DNA of 64,000 nt, taken from contig NC_026661.2 in the NCBI RefSeq assembly GCF_000004075.3, positions 19,806,307 to 19,870,306 on the forward strand, written 5' to 3'. This document shows positions 1-12,559 of the stretch, one piece after another. The notes under the pieces are model-generated. The model was given only the letters and a program-made list of their open reading frames with translations. It was not told the DNA's origin and did no database searches. Source of the DNA: Cucumis sativus (lineage: Eukaryota > Streptophyta > Magnoliopsida > Cucurbitales > Cucurbitaceae). Numbering within the stretch: the first letter of the stretch is position 1; each line of letters begins with the position of its first letter. A program made the translations under genes and the position numbers.

Positions 1-1160
1 GGTAAATGCAAATGATTGTTTAGTTATTTGGAGGAATATACGTTGTTGGATGAGGGGGTCCTAAAGTTGACGTTTCTAATGTGTGATAGTTGTGTGGGAT
101 TCCACCTCGCTCTTTGTTGGATTTATGTTAATGTTTCATACTTGTCTTATAAGAGTCACTGAAATTGGTACGATGGTCATTGACGACCATGGTGTTGTTA
201 TGATGAGCTTGTATAATTTCATTTCCATCCCTTTGTACCACTAATTGTCAAATCGATGGCAATTAAATATTGATAGTCGTGTTCTCATATTACCTCTTTG
301 ATGTTTCCTTAACTAGTGAGAGCAAGATTTCTATCGCATAAGTTGGTGTTTTGGTATATGATACCATTGACGTTTATATTCCTTGTAGCCCACATAACAT
401 TAGTGATCTTTGAATGTAATTGTTGTTTATACATATATATATCTATATATAATTTAGATCTACGTTCAATACTAAATTATATTTTTTTTTCCAATTGAAA
501 ATTAAGTATGATGATATTATCAAATATATTTTCTCTCCTTTTAACAAATGTAAATTTATCTATCCATTCATAAAAAACTTTGAAAATAGAAAAAATACGT
601 ACAAGGATATTTATTTCTTTATCAACGTGAAAATGATAAAATTGCCCACAATCATCCATAAAAATCATTGAAAGATTTAAAATTTAATGATATTTTTCAA
701 ACATCGAGCCCAAGGAGAAATTTTCCTATAAAATTCTATACATCATTGAATTGATTACTAAACATAAAAATGATGAACTATTAAAATAAAATAAAGTGCA
801 ACATCCCATTAAAATAGATAGCATCGAAATGTTAACCAATATGAGTATAGCTATAGTCAAATCCCACACGTAAACTATTTTTACAATATTCTAAATTCAC
901 TATCATATTTAGAATAGTTTTCAAAATAATGTCTTCCTATCTAGTCAAATATCATAATAAATTCGAAGACCTGAATCTGTAATGAAATTTTGGAACCCGA
1001 AAACAGAAATTATGAGCCATGGAATCTCTATTTAAAATCAAAATTTGGGGCTAGGCAATTACTACAAGTCATACCAAGTTCAGATGAACATAAAAACAAA
1101 GTGATAACTTTTGTAAAAAAGAAACGATAATAAGAAGAAGAAAAAAAACAAATCCCTTAT
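1..1160. other. Left-edge AT-rich non-coding DNA
   Basis: I see no convincing coding region here. The ORFs are short, AT-rich and without family resemblance. The right end of the stretch is presumably the 3' untranslated region of the eL6 gene, whose stop codon lies just beyond. The first 300 bases are somewhat less AT-rich and could belong to a gene or decayed element cut by the window edge, but nothing identifiable can be read. Confidence 0.5.
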
Positions 1161-2655
<1,495 letters not shown>

Positions 2656-2719
2656 TGACGTTGCTCTGGTGCTGCTGTACACTTCTTCTTCGCAACGAGA
2701 GAAAGAGGAGGGTTGCCAG

Positions 2720-2727
2720 AAACCCTA
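2720..2727. promoter_or_regulatory. Telo-box (AAACCCTA) upstream of RPL6
   Basis: AAACCCTA lies 65 bases upstream of the RPL6 ATG, in the probable 5' leader or core promoter. Telo-boxes are a known recurrent element of plant ribosomal protein and translation genes, usually paired with site II motifs; one of those (TGGGCT) is found at 2806-2811. Confidence 0.6.
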
Positions 2728-2805
2728 ATTCACAAAGAATGTTATTTATATATTAGAATTTTTTTTGGAATAAAATGAAGCCTAACTCAAAGGTCCGATA
2801 GTTTG

Positions 2806-2811
2806 GGCTTT
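2806..2811. promoter_or_regulatory. Site II motif (TGGGCT) in the RPL6 promoter
   Basis: TGGGCT, the TGGGCY site II element bound by TCP factors, lies about 80 bases upstream of the telo-box. The pair is the standard arrangement for growth-linked plant ribosomal protein genes, which supports this as the RPL6 promoter. Confidence 0.5.
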
Positions 2812-2829
2812 GGGTCCGACCCAACTAAA

Positions 2830-3590
2830 ACCATTATATAGTATTTGTATATTTATTACATTCTTTTAATTATTAGTCATTATAACAAGTTATTACTAAT
2901 TATAAAATAAAATATATATAAAATTAACGTACAAATTTTTTTTTTCTTAATTCTAATATGTCGGTTTATTTAGAAAATTAAAATTGAGAAATCACAAATA
3001 AAATAAACTAAAATTAGGGGTAAAAACTTTTAGAATTGCTTATTGAAATGTTGAGTTTCAATAAATAAAATTATGAAATGTTTATATATGAATAATTTTT
3101 CTTAAAAATTAAAAAACGTGAAACATCTTTCTCGCCCTTTTTCTTTTACCTTTCTCTTGCTTTTTTTTTCAAACTTTTGGAATTTCTTAGAATTTTGTAT
3201 CCATGGTTGAACAAACCTCTTTTCTTGTTGTTTTTATTATTATTATTATTATTGTTATACCTGTTAGTTTTTTATGTCTACAATTTTTAGTTAAGATTAG
3301 ATTAAAGAGATTGTGTACAGATGAAGAAAAAAAATTATATATTGTTCATCACTACCACCAAGGAAAAGAGAAAATAAAAAAATAATTGAATAATAATTAG
3401 GGTAATGTAAAATATGTTTTACATTTATCACGTAACAATTTATAGTCGTTTGGATGATATACAACAAATAAATAAGTGGATGACAAAAATGGAAGAACTA
3501 ATATATGTTATAGGAGAAAAAGATCACTTAAAAACAGACACGTTCAATATGGTGGTTGAAAGTAATTAAAAGAAGAAGAACAGTAACATT
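2830..3590. other. Intergenic spacer between RPL6 promoter and MCTP 3' end
   Basis: AT-rich spacer with poly-T and an (ATT)n run near 3233-3255. A 60-codon ORF from 3203 to 3385 starts with ATG (MVEQTSFLVVF) but is dominated by the translated ATT repeat (poly-Ile) and lysine codons, so I do not call it a gene. The 3590 end carries the MCTP 3' region. Confidence 0.5.
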
Positions 3591-3593
3591 TGA

Positions 3594-5909
3594 TCAAAGT
3601 AAAGAGTCAATTCTAGCAGGCATTCTCCTAAGAAAGTTTTGAGGGAAAGAAGGTAAAGTGATCCTAAATATTGGGTGTCTCATTGCATAAAGACCCATTA
3701 AAAGGATAAGAACATTGAAAGGAATTACATACATTCCCACAGCTGCAACAAGGCAAAACATCATAAAAAGTGCAGTTGCTCTTGGATCCCTCCAACTTAG
3801 AACCCCTTCAATCCTCTCCCCTTGTGTTGCTAAATCCCCCATCAACACTTGCATTCTCCCCCCGATATATCGAAGCTTGTCGTATCGTCTTCTCAATGCT
3901 CCTCCATTCGCTCTACTCGGGAATGTGTCAAATTCCTCTTCTAAGTCATCAGGTGTCACCGCATAAGCGTACGAAAGCTCAGTATCCATGTGTGGTGGAT
4001 GCCTCGGCCTATAACGGTACCGCCACACACCCATCAAGAAACCGTAAAAAAAGATAGTGGGAAAGATTAGTTTAGGAAAGAACACAACGAGTATAAACAT
4101 TATGTGAACTGCAACGGTTAAGGTAGGATTTGTCCAACTTTGTACGCAACCAAACCATTTGCAAAACAAAACCAACCACTTGAAAAGCGCTGCAATTCGG
4201 TTGAAGTTGGCTTTGGATTTTCTTATGCTCCATAAGTGTGAGTCTGCATCCAATATGTAGTAGATGACCTCCCTCCTTAGCTTTGGCTCAGCACGTGTTA
4301 GTCGGTCTGAAAGAATGTTGAAGCATTGATCTCTCAAGTGCTCTATTTGGTAAATGGACAAAGGGAGAGTGTAATGCATTTCAGGTAGCATAGGTTGAGC
4401 ATAAGTTTGCAACATGTTGATAAAAGATAAGCAAGAAAACCTCACTGCCAATTGAATCTCACCCATCTTCTTCACACCACAAGCTTGCAATGCCACAAGA
4501 GGGTAAGAATGTGTGTAAACTCGATTGGTCTCGAGTGTGGACAATCGAATCCGAACCTTCCCAATGCGACTATCCTTTCCTATATCCCCTCCTTGGAGAT
4601 AACCATTATCAAACACTCCAATAGTTAAAACAGTACACGGATCATAAACCTCAAAAATGTATTGCTCATTCCATTTGGGAGCAGAAGTATTAGTAATTGT
4701 TCTAGTCCTCACCCATTTCGGCCCGTATTTTGCTACGCAAAATGCGTCAGTTTGATTCTCTCTTTGTTTCATTGGCGACAACCCCGAAGCACTCAGGATA
4801 CCTAACTCCAAAACACCAATGCACTTCGGCCATAACAACTTCGACGTTGCTCGAAGATCACTCGCATATTGAATCTGCTCATGAAGAACATGATACCCTC
4901 CATCTAAAGAGACTCTCAAATGCAACTTGCTTGCAAACTTCACTTCCTTTGCTTCGTCCCCTGCCTTGAATCCATTGGGCCTCTCTAGATTGTACCATCT
5001 GTTCTCAACAGATGAACTATCATTTCTCACTTCAATTTTCTCTAGAGGAATATAACAAACACCTAGAACATCAATTTGATTAGGGCCAATCTTATCAACC
5101 ACACGAAGCTCTAAATTCTTCTCAAATGGCTCTGCTGCAACAAGCAACATGTCTTGATTCCATACTGGATTCAAATTCTTACTCTCTGATATTCTGCTTA
5201 TCATTTGTATAATCCCAAGTCTTGCTTCAATCAAAACCTCTGGCTTTCTGTTCTTGTCATTGATTACTAAATCTTGAGCTTCAATTATGTTCACTCTCAA
5301 GTACCACAACCTTGGTGATTGGTAAACTTTCGATTGTGTGTTGATGACACCGTCGCCACTGACCGATGCTGCATCAGAATGCCACGCTATTGAGTAATGG
5401 TTGTCGGCTTGAGTCCCCATCCAAACAGAGAGCATCAACTCACCCCTGACTCGACTGCCATTGCTGTTTCGATTTTCGAGTTTATACCATTGCGAAGCCA
5501 ACTGACTGTCGGGTGGTATCCTCAATGGAACGTCGGCAATGCTCATAACAATGCTGCCGATCTCTGCATTGGCCCCTGACTTATTAAACAAAGAGATTTC
5601 AACGTCAGTTGTCTGAATTCGATCTTTCACAAAGGCAAAAACAGTACCCCATTCTGGATTTGGTGTTTTCTCAAAAGCTTTCGTGGTCCCTCTGTAGTTT
5701 CCAAGCTTGATTTCAACATAAGGGTCACAAGTTTCCGTTAAATCTCTTGCTCTTTCGACTTTGACGTAAAGAAACAACATTTGTTCGACAAGATCAAAAG
5801 CAGTACTAATGCCAACAGATGATTTTCCCCCATTAATGTTGGGGGAGGTCTCTTTGAGAGCGAAATCTTCATGTTTCTTATGTGGGTTTGGTTTATTCTT
5901 GTTCTCCAT
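3594..5909 (-). CDS. MCTP family protein: three C2 domains plus C-terminal phosphoribosyltransferase-C/TM region
   Basis: Multiple C2 and transmembrane region protein of 771 residues in one uninterrupted coding exon, the usual plant structure. Members (FTIP1, QUIRKY and relatives) tether the ER to the plasma membrane at plasmodesmata and help traffic proteins such as FT. C2 domains lie at roughly 45-165, 205-325 and 365-490. The first has ETCDPYVEIKLGNYRGTTKAF, so one of the Ca-loop Asp positions is clear; the second (around NDKNRKPEVLIEARLG) lacks the usual Asp cluster; the third is the best conserved (TDAFCVAKYGPKWVRTRT). The C-terminal part has MHYTLPLSIYQIEHLRDQ and two hydrophobic segments near residues 590-629 and 711-743. 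The length fits the three-C2 subgroup, shorter than QUIRKY. Start at 5909 is the first in-frame ATG. A splice acceptor ends at 5923, so the leader is probably spliced. The exact orthologue is not determined. Confidence 0.93.
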   Translation of the reverse strand: MENKNKPNPHKKHEDFALKETSPNINGGKSSVGISTAFDLVEQMLFLYVKVERARDLTETCDPYVEIKLGNYRGTTKAFEKTPNPEWGTVFAFVKDRIQTTDVEISLFNKSGANAEIGSIVMSIADVPLRIPPDSQLASQWYKLENRNSNGSRVRGELMLSVWMGTQADNHYSIAWHSDAASVSGDGVINTQSKVYQSPRLWYLRVNIIEAQDLVINDKNRKPEVLIEARLGIIQMISRISESKNLNPVWNQDMLLVAAEPFEKNLELRVVDKIGPNQIDVLGVCYIPLEKIEVRNDSSSVENRWYNLERPNGFKAGDEAKEVKFASKLHLRVSLDGGYHVLHEQIQYASDLRATSKLLWPKCIGVLELGILSASGLSPMKQRENQTDAFCVAKYGPKWVRTRTITNTSAPKWNEQYIFEVYDPCTVLTIGVFDNGYLQGGDIGKDSRIGKVRIRLSTLETNRVYTHSYPLVALQACGVKKMGEIQLAVRFSCLSFINMLQTYAQPMLPEMHYTLPLSIYQIEHLRDQCFNILSDRLTRAEPKLRREVIYYILDADSHLWSIRKSKANFNRIAALFKWLVLFCKWFGCVQSWTNPTLTVAVHIMFILVVFFPKLIFPTIFFYGFLMGVWRYRYRPRHPPHMDTELSYAYAVTPDDLEEEFDTFPSRANGGALRRRYDKLRYIGGRMQVLMGDLATQGERIEGVLSWRDPRATALFMMFCLVAAVGMYVIPFNVLILLMGLYAMRHPIFRITLPSFPQNFLRRMPARIDSLL

Positions 5910-5921
5910 AAATCACAACGA

Positions 5922-7600
5922 CCTGCAAACACAAGGATACATTCAAATTCCCATGTTATCAGAGAGAAAACAGAGGATTTTGTTTCACTTTAGTTGAACT
6001 ACACGGAGGAATCACCATTAAAAGTTTGGTGGGTTCGAAGGATCTGACTCAGATCATCTGAAACATTGAAGGAGATAGATGAAAATGAAAATCTTTTGGA
6101 GATGGTAACTCATGGAGAAGGTGAAGCAAAGAGAGAAAGAGGGAATGACAGGGAGGACAATTCGGAAAATAAATCACGATATTAAAAATAATATAGTGTT
6201 AATTTTGTTTTTTAAAAAATTAACATCTCTATTTGAAAATGCTAAATTTAATTAACGATATTTTTAAAAAATAATAATATCAATATTAGAATATTCGAAA
6301 TGGACATGTTTTTAAGTAATAATAATATACTCTTCAAAAAATAACTTTTGAAATATTTAAGTACTTCAAAAAAAAAAAAAAAAAAAACTTAGCATTGAAA
6401 ATTATTGATTAATTAGTGAAAGAAACAACGGTTACAAATTACCATATTTATCAAACCTTTGGATTGCAGGATTTATTTCAATTAATTTTTTTATATGGTA
6501 ATTTAAAAATATCAAAATGTAATTAATTTCAATTGTAATTTTCAAATAAAACTGTGCATTAAAAAATTGTATAAACTCAAATTTTGTGTATGTGTATCAT
6601 ATCAGTTTATACAATGAATTTGTGCTATGAGACGTGTAATTTCATTAATTAAAATACAGAACTAAGCAAATCAATTTTAGGTTAGTTGTAGTATTTTATT
6701 AAAATATTTATTAGGATATTTTAAATTTTCTCTTGTATGGAAATTTCCAAAAAAACTCACTCCCAAATTCAACCAAATTTAATGTTAGTGATTCATTTTC
6801 TCAAAAACAAAAATAGTAATAATGATAATAATTGGAAGTATATTTGGTTTTTAAAAAAAAAAAATCAAAAAACAACACTCCAAATGGTCAATTTTCAAAA
6901 ACAATAAATTGTCATTTTTTTGTTCGTTTTCAAATTCACAATCAAACCTAAAATTTGATTCAAATTTGAATGTTGAATCTAAATTTCAAATTGTAAATTG
7001 GAGTCAAAGCTATTTTCAAATATATTAAAAAATAAAGAATTTGTTTTTCTTTTTTACTAAATTATTTGGTTTTCAAAATAATTTTTGGATCCTAACGATT
7101 ATTTCAATCTTCATTCTATAACGTCCTATTTTATTTTTTTAAATCAAGAATATACCCAAATAAACAGTTATACATATAAACTCGTGTTCTAATAATAGTG
7201 AATAGTACCCTTCTAAAAAAATAAAAGTGAATAGTATGCTTGGAAAAAATTCGAAAAAAACATAGTGAATAATATGCAAACACATATTCTAAATAATATA
7301 TCTAAGTTTTTCTTTTTTCTATTCGATCAGACACATACTCCATAATAAACAAGATCGATACTTCGAAAACATTATGCTAAAAAAAGATTCAAAAAAGTTT
7401 TATGCACAAACGTATGAACTCAACGTACCTGAAGAACTTTGTGGAGAGATTAGAATCAAAGTGATGAAGAAGAATAGATAATTGTTGTAAATCGTAAATG
7501 ATGGAAAAAATTAAGCAAATATTTGTGATTATTCTCTTACCAATTTATTTGCTTTGATTTTCAAATTTTATAGTTTCCTTTTTTAATTTCCAAACATCTC
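5922..7600 (-). other. Possible spliced 5' leader of the MCTP gene
   Basis: Immediately upstream of the MCTP ATG the minus strand reads TGTTTGCAG then GTCG, a good 3' splice site with exon start at 5922. Two leader arrangements are plausible. A pyrimidine-rich, leader-like stretch lies at about 6000-6150. Further away, a leader-like stretch ends at 7429 with CTTCAG followed by GTACGT, a consensus donor, and a TATATATATA tract lies upstream at about 7605-7616. The latter would give an intron of about 1.5 kb. The DNA between is AT-rich and has no coding capacity that I can recognise. Confidence 0.35.
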
Positions 7601-7619
7601 TCCATATATATATATATTT

Positions 7620-8850
7620 CCAAATTTATCAAGATTTGAGGATTTATTTCAATTATCCTTTTTTTTTCTTCTAATTATTAACCAAATTTAAGAACAACGG
7701 TTATAAATGGTAATTCTTAAAATATCAAAACGTAAGATTTTAAATTGCAAATGAAGTATTAATTAAAACCTTAATAAGGATTTATTTCATTTAGTTAAAG
7801 GTCAAATTTAAGTAAGGTCATGACTATGTATTAGTAATTAAATTTTGGGTAATCATAATTAAATTTAATTGTTAGATTAATCGTAATTGACCACAATCTT
7901 AAATATAATTAAGTTGCAAATGTAACTAAATTGTGTTGTGAATTTTTTTGAATTTAACGGTGTCAAAATGAAGTATTTTCTTAAAGGATAATCATAATCC
8001 AAATGATAATCGATGATTCATCATCCTTCGTTCTTCGATTGGATTGCGGCTTTTGTTTACTAATTTGGACGTAGATTCATGTATCACATATATATGTAAA
8101 ATATAAGTAAACAACAACATTGTTTGACTATATTTTTTTAATAAATTTAATTTATGAAATTTGAACATTGTATTTGTATTAGTTAATTTAAATACTGTGA
8201 GTACAGTTTATAATATTTGGTAATTTAACTATTTCTCTCGAAAAATAAACTTTCCAAGCATATTGATCTTATTGGATGATTGATCTCTGGGCTTGTTGTT
8301 TTTCTCAGAGGATCGGTCATTTGCTCGCTGAACTTGTGAACAATTTGAACCACCATTTGGCTTGGACTAGCTTTACCACTTCAAGAGAGTTAAATTTTTT
8401 GTCACGTGAACTTTATAACTTAAGAGCTCTAGAGCTACGGTCTCTAAAATTTGAGTGATTTAAAGCTTCAATATTCAAAATTTAAATGTTTCAGTTTTCA
8501 AATTTAAAGAATATTTAATTTTTTAAGTCTTCAAATTTTTAGATAAATGATAATATTAAGATTGATCATAACTTTAAAATCTTAAGAGCTTGAGAGGTTG
8601 AATATTTAAATCTACATAGTCTTAGTAGTTGTCATTATTTTTTAAAAAGATATTTAGAGAAAATACCTAAATTTTTTTAAAAACCTATATTTTTAGGACA
8701 ATTATAACCTTATCTATATTATTAGAAAGTAAATTCAAATTAATTCCTTAATTACATTATATTCAATTTATTATATAAATGATAACTTCCTTATTTATCA
8801 TATCAATTTATGTATAACTTGATGGGGGTAGTTAATTGAAAATGGTTTAA
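7620..8850. other. Intergenic region between divergent MCTP and PSRP2
   Basis: AT-rich DNA with poly-A/T tracts. The 60-codon ORF at 8276-8458 has no family resemblance. Nothing else recognised. Confidence 0.45.
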
Positions 8851-8855
8851 TGGTT

Positions 8856-8863
8856 TATATAAA
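8856..8863 (+). promoter_or_regulatory. TATA box of the PSRP2 gene
   Basis: TATATAAA, about 170 bases upstream of the PSRP2 start. With the usual spacing transcription would begin near 8885-8895, which places the G-box core CACGTG at about 8902-8907 and the ATG at 8898 close to the cap site. Confidence 0.5.
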
Positions 8864-8897
8864 ACGATATAAAAGAAAAAGAAAAAAAAAAGAAGAG

Positions 8898-9053
8898 ATG
8901 GCACGTGCGGACAGCACAAGATTAGCTCAATCTCTTCTTCTTCTTCTTGTCGACTGGATAAACCTCTGGCCACGCCTCAGGGTTCTGTGCTTTCTTCTCT
9001 CTGTTCTCTCAAGCTCTCCACAACAAAAATGGCTTCCATCTCATCCATATTAA
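8898..9053 (+). other. Upstream ORF overlapping the PSRP2 start codon
   Basis: An ATG in good context (GAGATGG) opens a 51-codon reading frame beginning MARADSTRLAQSL, rich in Leu. It ends at 9053, 25 bases into the PSRP2 coding sequence in another frame. Whether it is in the mRNA depends on the transcription start, which the TATA box at 8856 would put just upstream. If included, such an overlapping frame would normally reduce translation from the main start. It is not expected to make a functional protein. Confidence 0.4.
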
Positions 9054-11490
9054 CCCCTACCAATCTCATTCACAGCTCCAAAAAACCCACAGATATCCCA
9101 CAAACTTTATCCTCTCAATTTCTCCGACCAATCTCCTTTCACCCTCCTCATATCCTTCTCCGCATCTCTCCCGTCGCCGCCAAACCCCCCACCAGACTTT
9201 TCGCCGTTGCAGAAGTGGCGACGCAGGGTGCCAGTTCGGTGGCGGAAAGGAAATTGTACATTGGGAATATACCTAGAAATGTGAATAACGAGGAGCTTAC
9301 TCGGATTGTCCAAGAACATGGGGCTGTGGAGAAGGCTGAAGTGAGTAATTTCTGCTTGGATTTGTTATTTTTTCTTTTATTTTTTCATTTTCCTCTTTTG
9401 GGTATCCTGAAATTTGTTTTATACCATGCGTCGTATTGTTGATTTTGAGGCTTGCTGGATTCTCCAGGGTTTATACGTGCTTAGTTTGTTTTGAACCTTT
9501 GCATTGATTGAGTTTACTTGTTTATAAATTCATCAAAACTGCTGAATGTAGTTTGATTTTGGGCTGAATTTGTCTACCCTTTACTTCCTGAATGTTGTTT
9601 GGACAAGCTATTGAGGGTTCTTTTACATTTGAAGTTGGATTGGTTCTTGTCATCTGTAATTTGAGCTCTAGAATACGATAAGATATACTTCGATTCTTGC
9701 TAAAGTAACTCTAGTTTAAATCTACGAGTGCATGTCAATTACTGTTAAAACTGTGCTTTCTTTGGGCGAGATAACACTTGGTAATTTATGTTTATTGCTT
9801 ATTTGTAATTTCCTTTCCAAAATGTGCTCTCCAACTTGAATATCTTATGCCATATGGTCATTTTGAAAAACTAGCTAATTTTTTCTCTTGAACTCCGAGG
9901 CAAAGCACTTGAACCGAACGGTCCTTTAAATCAAGTAGCTAGCAGCAACATTTTTATTTTTTTTAATGAATTAGCTCTTGCAATCTATTGATTTCAAGAA
10001 TTCTAGCATCCCTTTGTTCTTAATCTTCACTTGGTAACTGTTGGTGTTGGCCTTAAGAATCTTATTTTGTTCCATTTCCAGGTCATGTATGACAAGTACT
10101 CTGGGAGAAGCCGCAGATTCGCCTTTGTTACTATGAAAACAGTTGAAGACGCAAATGCAGCAATTGAGAAACTGAATGAGACAGTGAGTTCATTTTAATA
10201 TCTAGTTATCTACAAAGTGCAACAACAATTGAAAAGAAAAGAGAACGAAGGAATTGTTTCTTACCGTTGACTAGATGGATTGATTATACTGACAATGTTT
10301 GTTTAATGGCAGGAAGTCGGAGGACGTAAAATTAAAGTCAACATAACAGAAAAACCTGTTGTTAATACAGTTGACATGTCATTTCTTCAGGCAGAGGAAT
10401 CTCAATTCATTGACAGTCCTTACAAAGTATATGTAGGAAACATTTCGAGTACAGTTTCTACAGAAACACTCAAAAACTTCTTTTCTGAGAAGGGTAAAGT
10501 TCTCAGTGCGAAGGTTTCACGGGTTCCAGGTACCTCGAAATCAAGTGGCTACGGTTTTGTTACCTTCTCTTCAGAGGAGGAAGTCGACGCTGCCATTTCA
10601 TCTTTTAACAATGCTGTAAGTAACTTGCTTCGGTTCTCATATGATTCATATCTAAATGCTGTGGCTCCGATATCGGTCTATGCACACTCCACCTCACTTT
10701 TTAGTCCCTATCACATAATGTCCCATGGTTTAAGTTTCATGCATTGGCAACACTCTTGCTCCTGTTTAGTTGGCACTGTCTAGTAGAGAATTCCTTGTTT
10801 CACTTTATGTTCTTCAGTAACAGTTTGGTTAAAATACGCAGCCCTCAAAAGATTTGGAAGAAAATTATAATTTAGTCTCTATAGTTAAATAGTTTACAAG
10901 TTATTTAACTACTACAATGACTATATAATTTTATTAAATGATGACTTTATAATTTTATTAAATAATTGGTCAAGGGTTCAATCTGTAGTGGCCACTTATC
11001 TAGAAATTAATTTTCTACAAGTTTTTTTTTTACATCCAAATGTTATAAAGTTGATCCGGTAAAACCATAAGGACGGAACAATCATGGATATAAAAATAAT
11101 ATAAAATAACAATTTACCAAATGATTGAGACTATTTATGTGAATTTATCAAACTATAAGGATAGAAACTTTTAAAACCATAAGTACTAAATTCTAACTTT
11201 CTTCAACCTACTTAATATGGCCATATTTATAGGTAACTAAACATTTCTAATCACAAACTTGCTTGAAACTTTTCTTAAACTAGTTGACTGATAGGCATTA
11301 CCAACTTGAATGTCTAATTGATATTACCTTATGAATGGATGAGCTACGCTCTGAAAGATGATGGCATTTTAACCTGAAACATCTAATACATCTTTTGTTT
11401 TCGAATTCTTACGGGAAGCTTGTGTTTCTGATATGTTTTTCTTTGCTGCAGTTGTTGGAAGGCCAACCAATCCGTGTAAACAAGGCCTAA
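9029..11490 (+). CDS. PSRP2: Plastid-specific ribosomal protein 2 (PSRP2), chloroplast RRM protein, 4 exons
   Basis: Nuclear-encoded chloroplast RNA-binding protein that associates with the small plastid ribosomal subunit. Exons are 9029-9340, 10082-10183, 10313-10615 and 11452-11490, giving 251 residues. The N-terminal 60 residues are Ser/Pro-rich with few acidic residues, as in a chloroplast transit peptide. RRM1 follows with RNP2 LYIGNI at 76-81 and RNP1 RRFAFVTM at 115-122. RRM2 has RNP2 VYVGNI at 177-182 and the RNP1-like GYGFVTF. The stretches MYDKYSGRSRR and VGGRKIKVNITEKP and the end LLEGQPIRVNKA match PSRP2 (often annotated 30S ribosomal protein 2, chloroplastic). The start ATG (AAAATGG) begins MASISS. 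The last coding exon is only 13 codons and follows an 836-base intron. An overlapping upstream ORF may dampen translation. Confidence 0.93.
10820..11240. repeat. AT-rich insertion-like segment in PSRP2 intron 3, possible SINE relic
   Basis: The third intron holds an AT-rich block unlike its flanks. It contains GGTTCAATC at 10975-10983, which resembles a tRNA-type B box, followed by a poly-T tract. This fits a decayed tRNA-derived element, but no A box, tail or target duplication could be fixed, so the call is tentative. Confidence 0.2.
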
Positions 11491-12205
11491 ATTTTGTAGG
11501 GTTCTATGTAACAAAAATGTTTGGAAGTTTCACTTTTGCCTCTTGGAATGAAATTGATGAACAGCAGAGGGCAGTTTTTTCACACAATTTCTGTATTCAT
11601 ATCACTAATGTATAATCTTGTTTATTTTTCTGTTTAAGCATCAAATCTTAACTTAGCTAGACTTTAAAATGCAAATCTTTGATTACATATCAAAATATTC
11701 TGAAAATCATTTTCAAATTAAGTAATCATTCATTTATAACATATATAACTGAGTACTCAAGACTAATCAAATTAAAACGCTACAAAAGCTATCACAATCA
11801 ACATTAACTTTCTACAACCAATAGCAACAAAACATATATAGTATGCAAATTTATATTATTTGGTAAAGATGTCAAGTTTAAATCACTATAAAAAGATGTC
11901 AATTGAAAATTCAAACTAACACAAACTCAAATATATTAGAATTCAAAATTCAAAACTAAAGAAAAAAAAGAAAAAGAAAACCCACCATGAATAAATTGCG
12001 GTATAATTTTGAAATGCATTACTATAGTAATTTGGGAGACTGACTAGTAATTACTTATCGAGGAAGCAATTTCCAGCCAAACAATTTTCACAGCATTTTG
12101 AATAAAAGTACTTCAGGAACAATAAATTATTAAAAATGTAATAAAATAACAATAATACAGCTTTCAATTTCATTAAAGTCGTCCCAAATTCCCAAATTTG
12201 ATCGT
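11491..12205. other. Spacer from PSRP2 3' UTR to the small-gene cluster
   Basis: The first 100-150 bases are probably PSRP2 3' untranslated region. The rest is AT-rich and without recognisable coding sequence. Confidence 0.4.
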
Positions 12206-12210
12206 AAGAT

Positions 12211-12384
12211 ATGAGAGGTTCTTCCCAGAAATCTTCCCGTTTTTTCAACCCTCGGATCTCCTCTGTGGCCGTCGACGTCAAGGACCGGCACCACCGCCAC
12301 CAAGAGCTCCAATTGTTGTGGCTTATTTTCCGGTTGATTCGATTCGTTGCGAGACCGACGACGGTGATCTCTGATCAACTGCCG
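12211..12384 (+). pseudogene. Frameshifted relic of the SYFPV-motif small-protein family (copy 1)
   Basis: An ATG at 12211 opens MRGSSQKSSRFFNPRISSV, which resembles the N-terminus of copy 2 (MGFSQMFSSCFSPSRVS). The family C-terminal motif appears further on but in a different frame: APIVVAYFPVDSIR at about 12306-12347, running to a TGA near 12384. That frame has no ATG after its previous stop at about 12174. The DNA around the motif (AGCTCCAATTGTTGTGGCTT) matches copy 2 closely, so homology is clear. A net shift of one frame between about 12250 and 12305 would explain it. The terminal SRL-stop is also lost. Alternatives are a short intron or an assembly error. Confidence 0.5.
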
Positions 12385-12559
12385 TTGTTTTTGTTTTATT
12401 TTATTTTTACAGTCCCTAAAGTAAATGATCAATAAAGATACAGTTGAGTTCATTTATATAATCTTTGAATTTGTAAGCTTAAATTTACAATTATAAATGT
12501 TTAAATTGTATATTTGGGTGAAATTTCTGATGATTTCTTATTTTATCAATAAGTTATTT

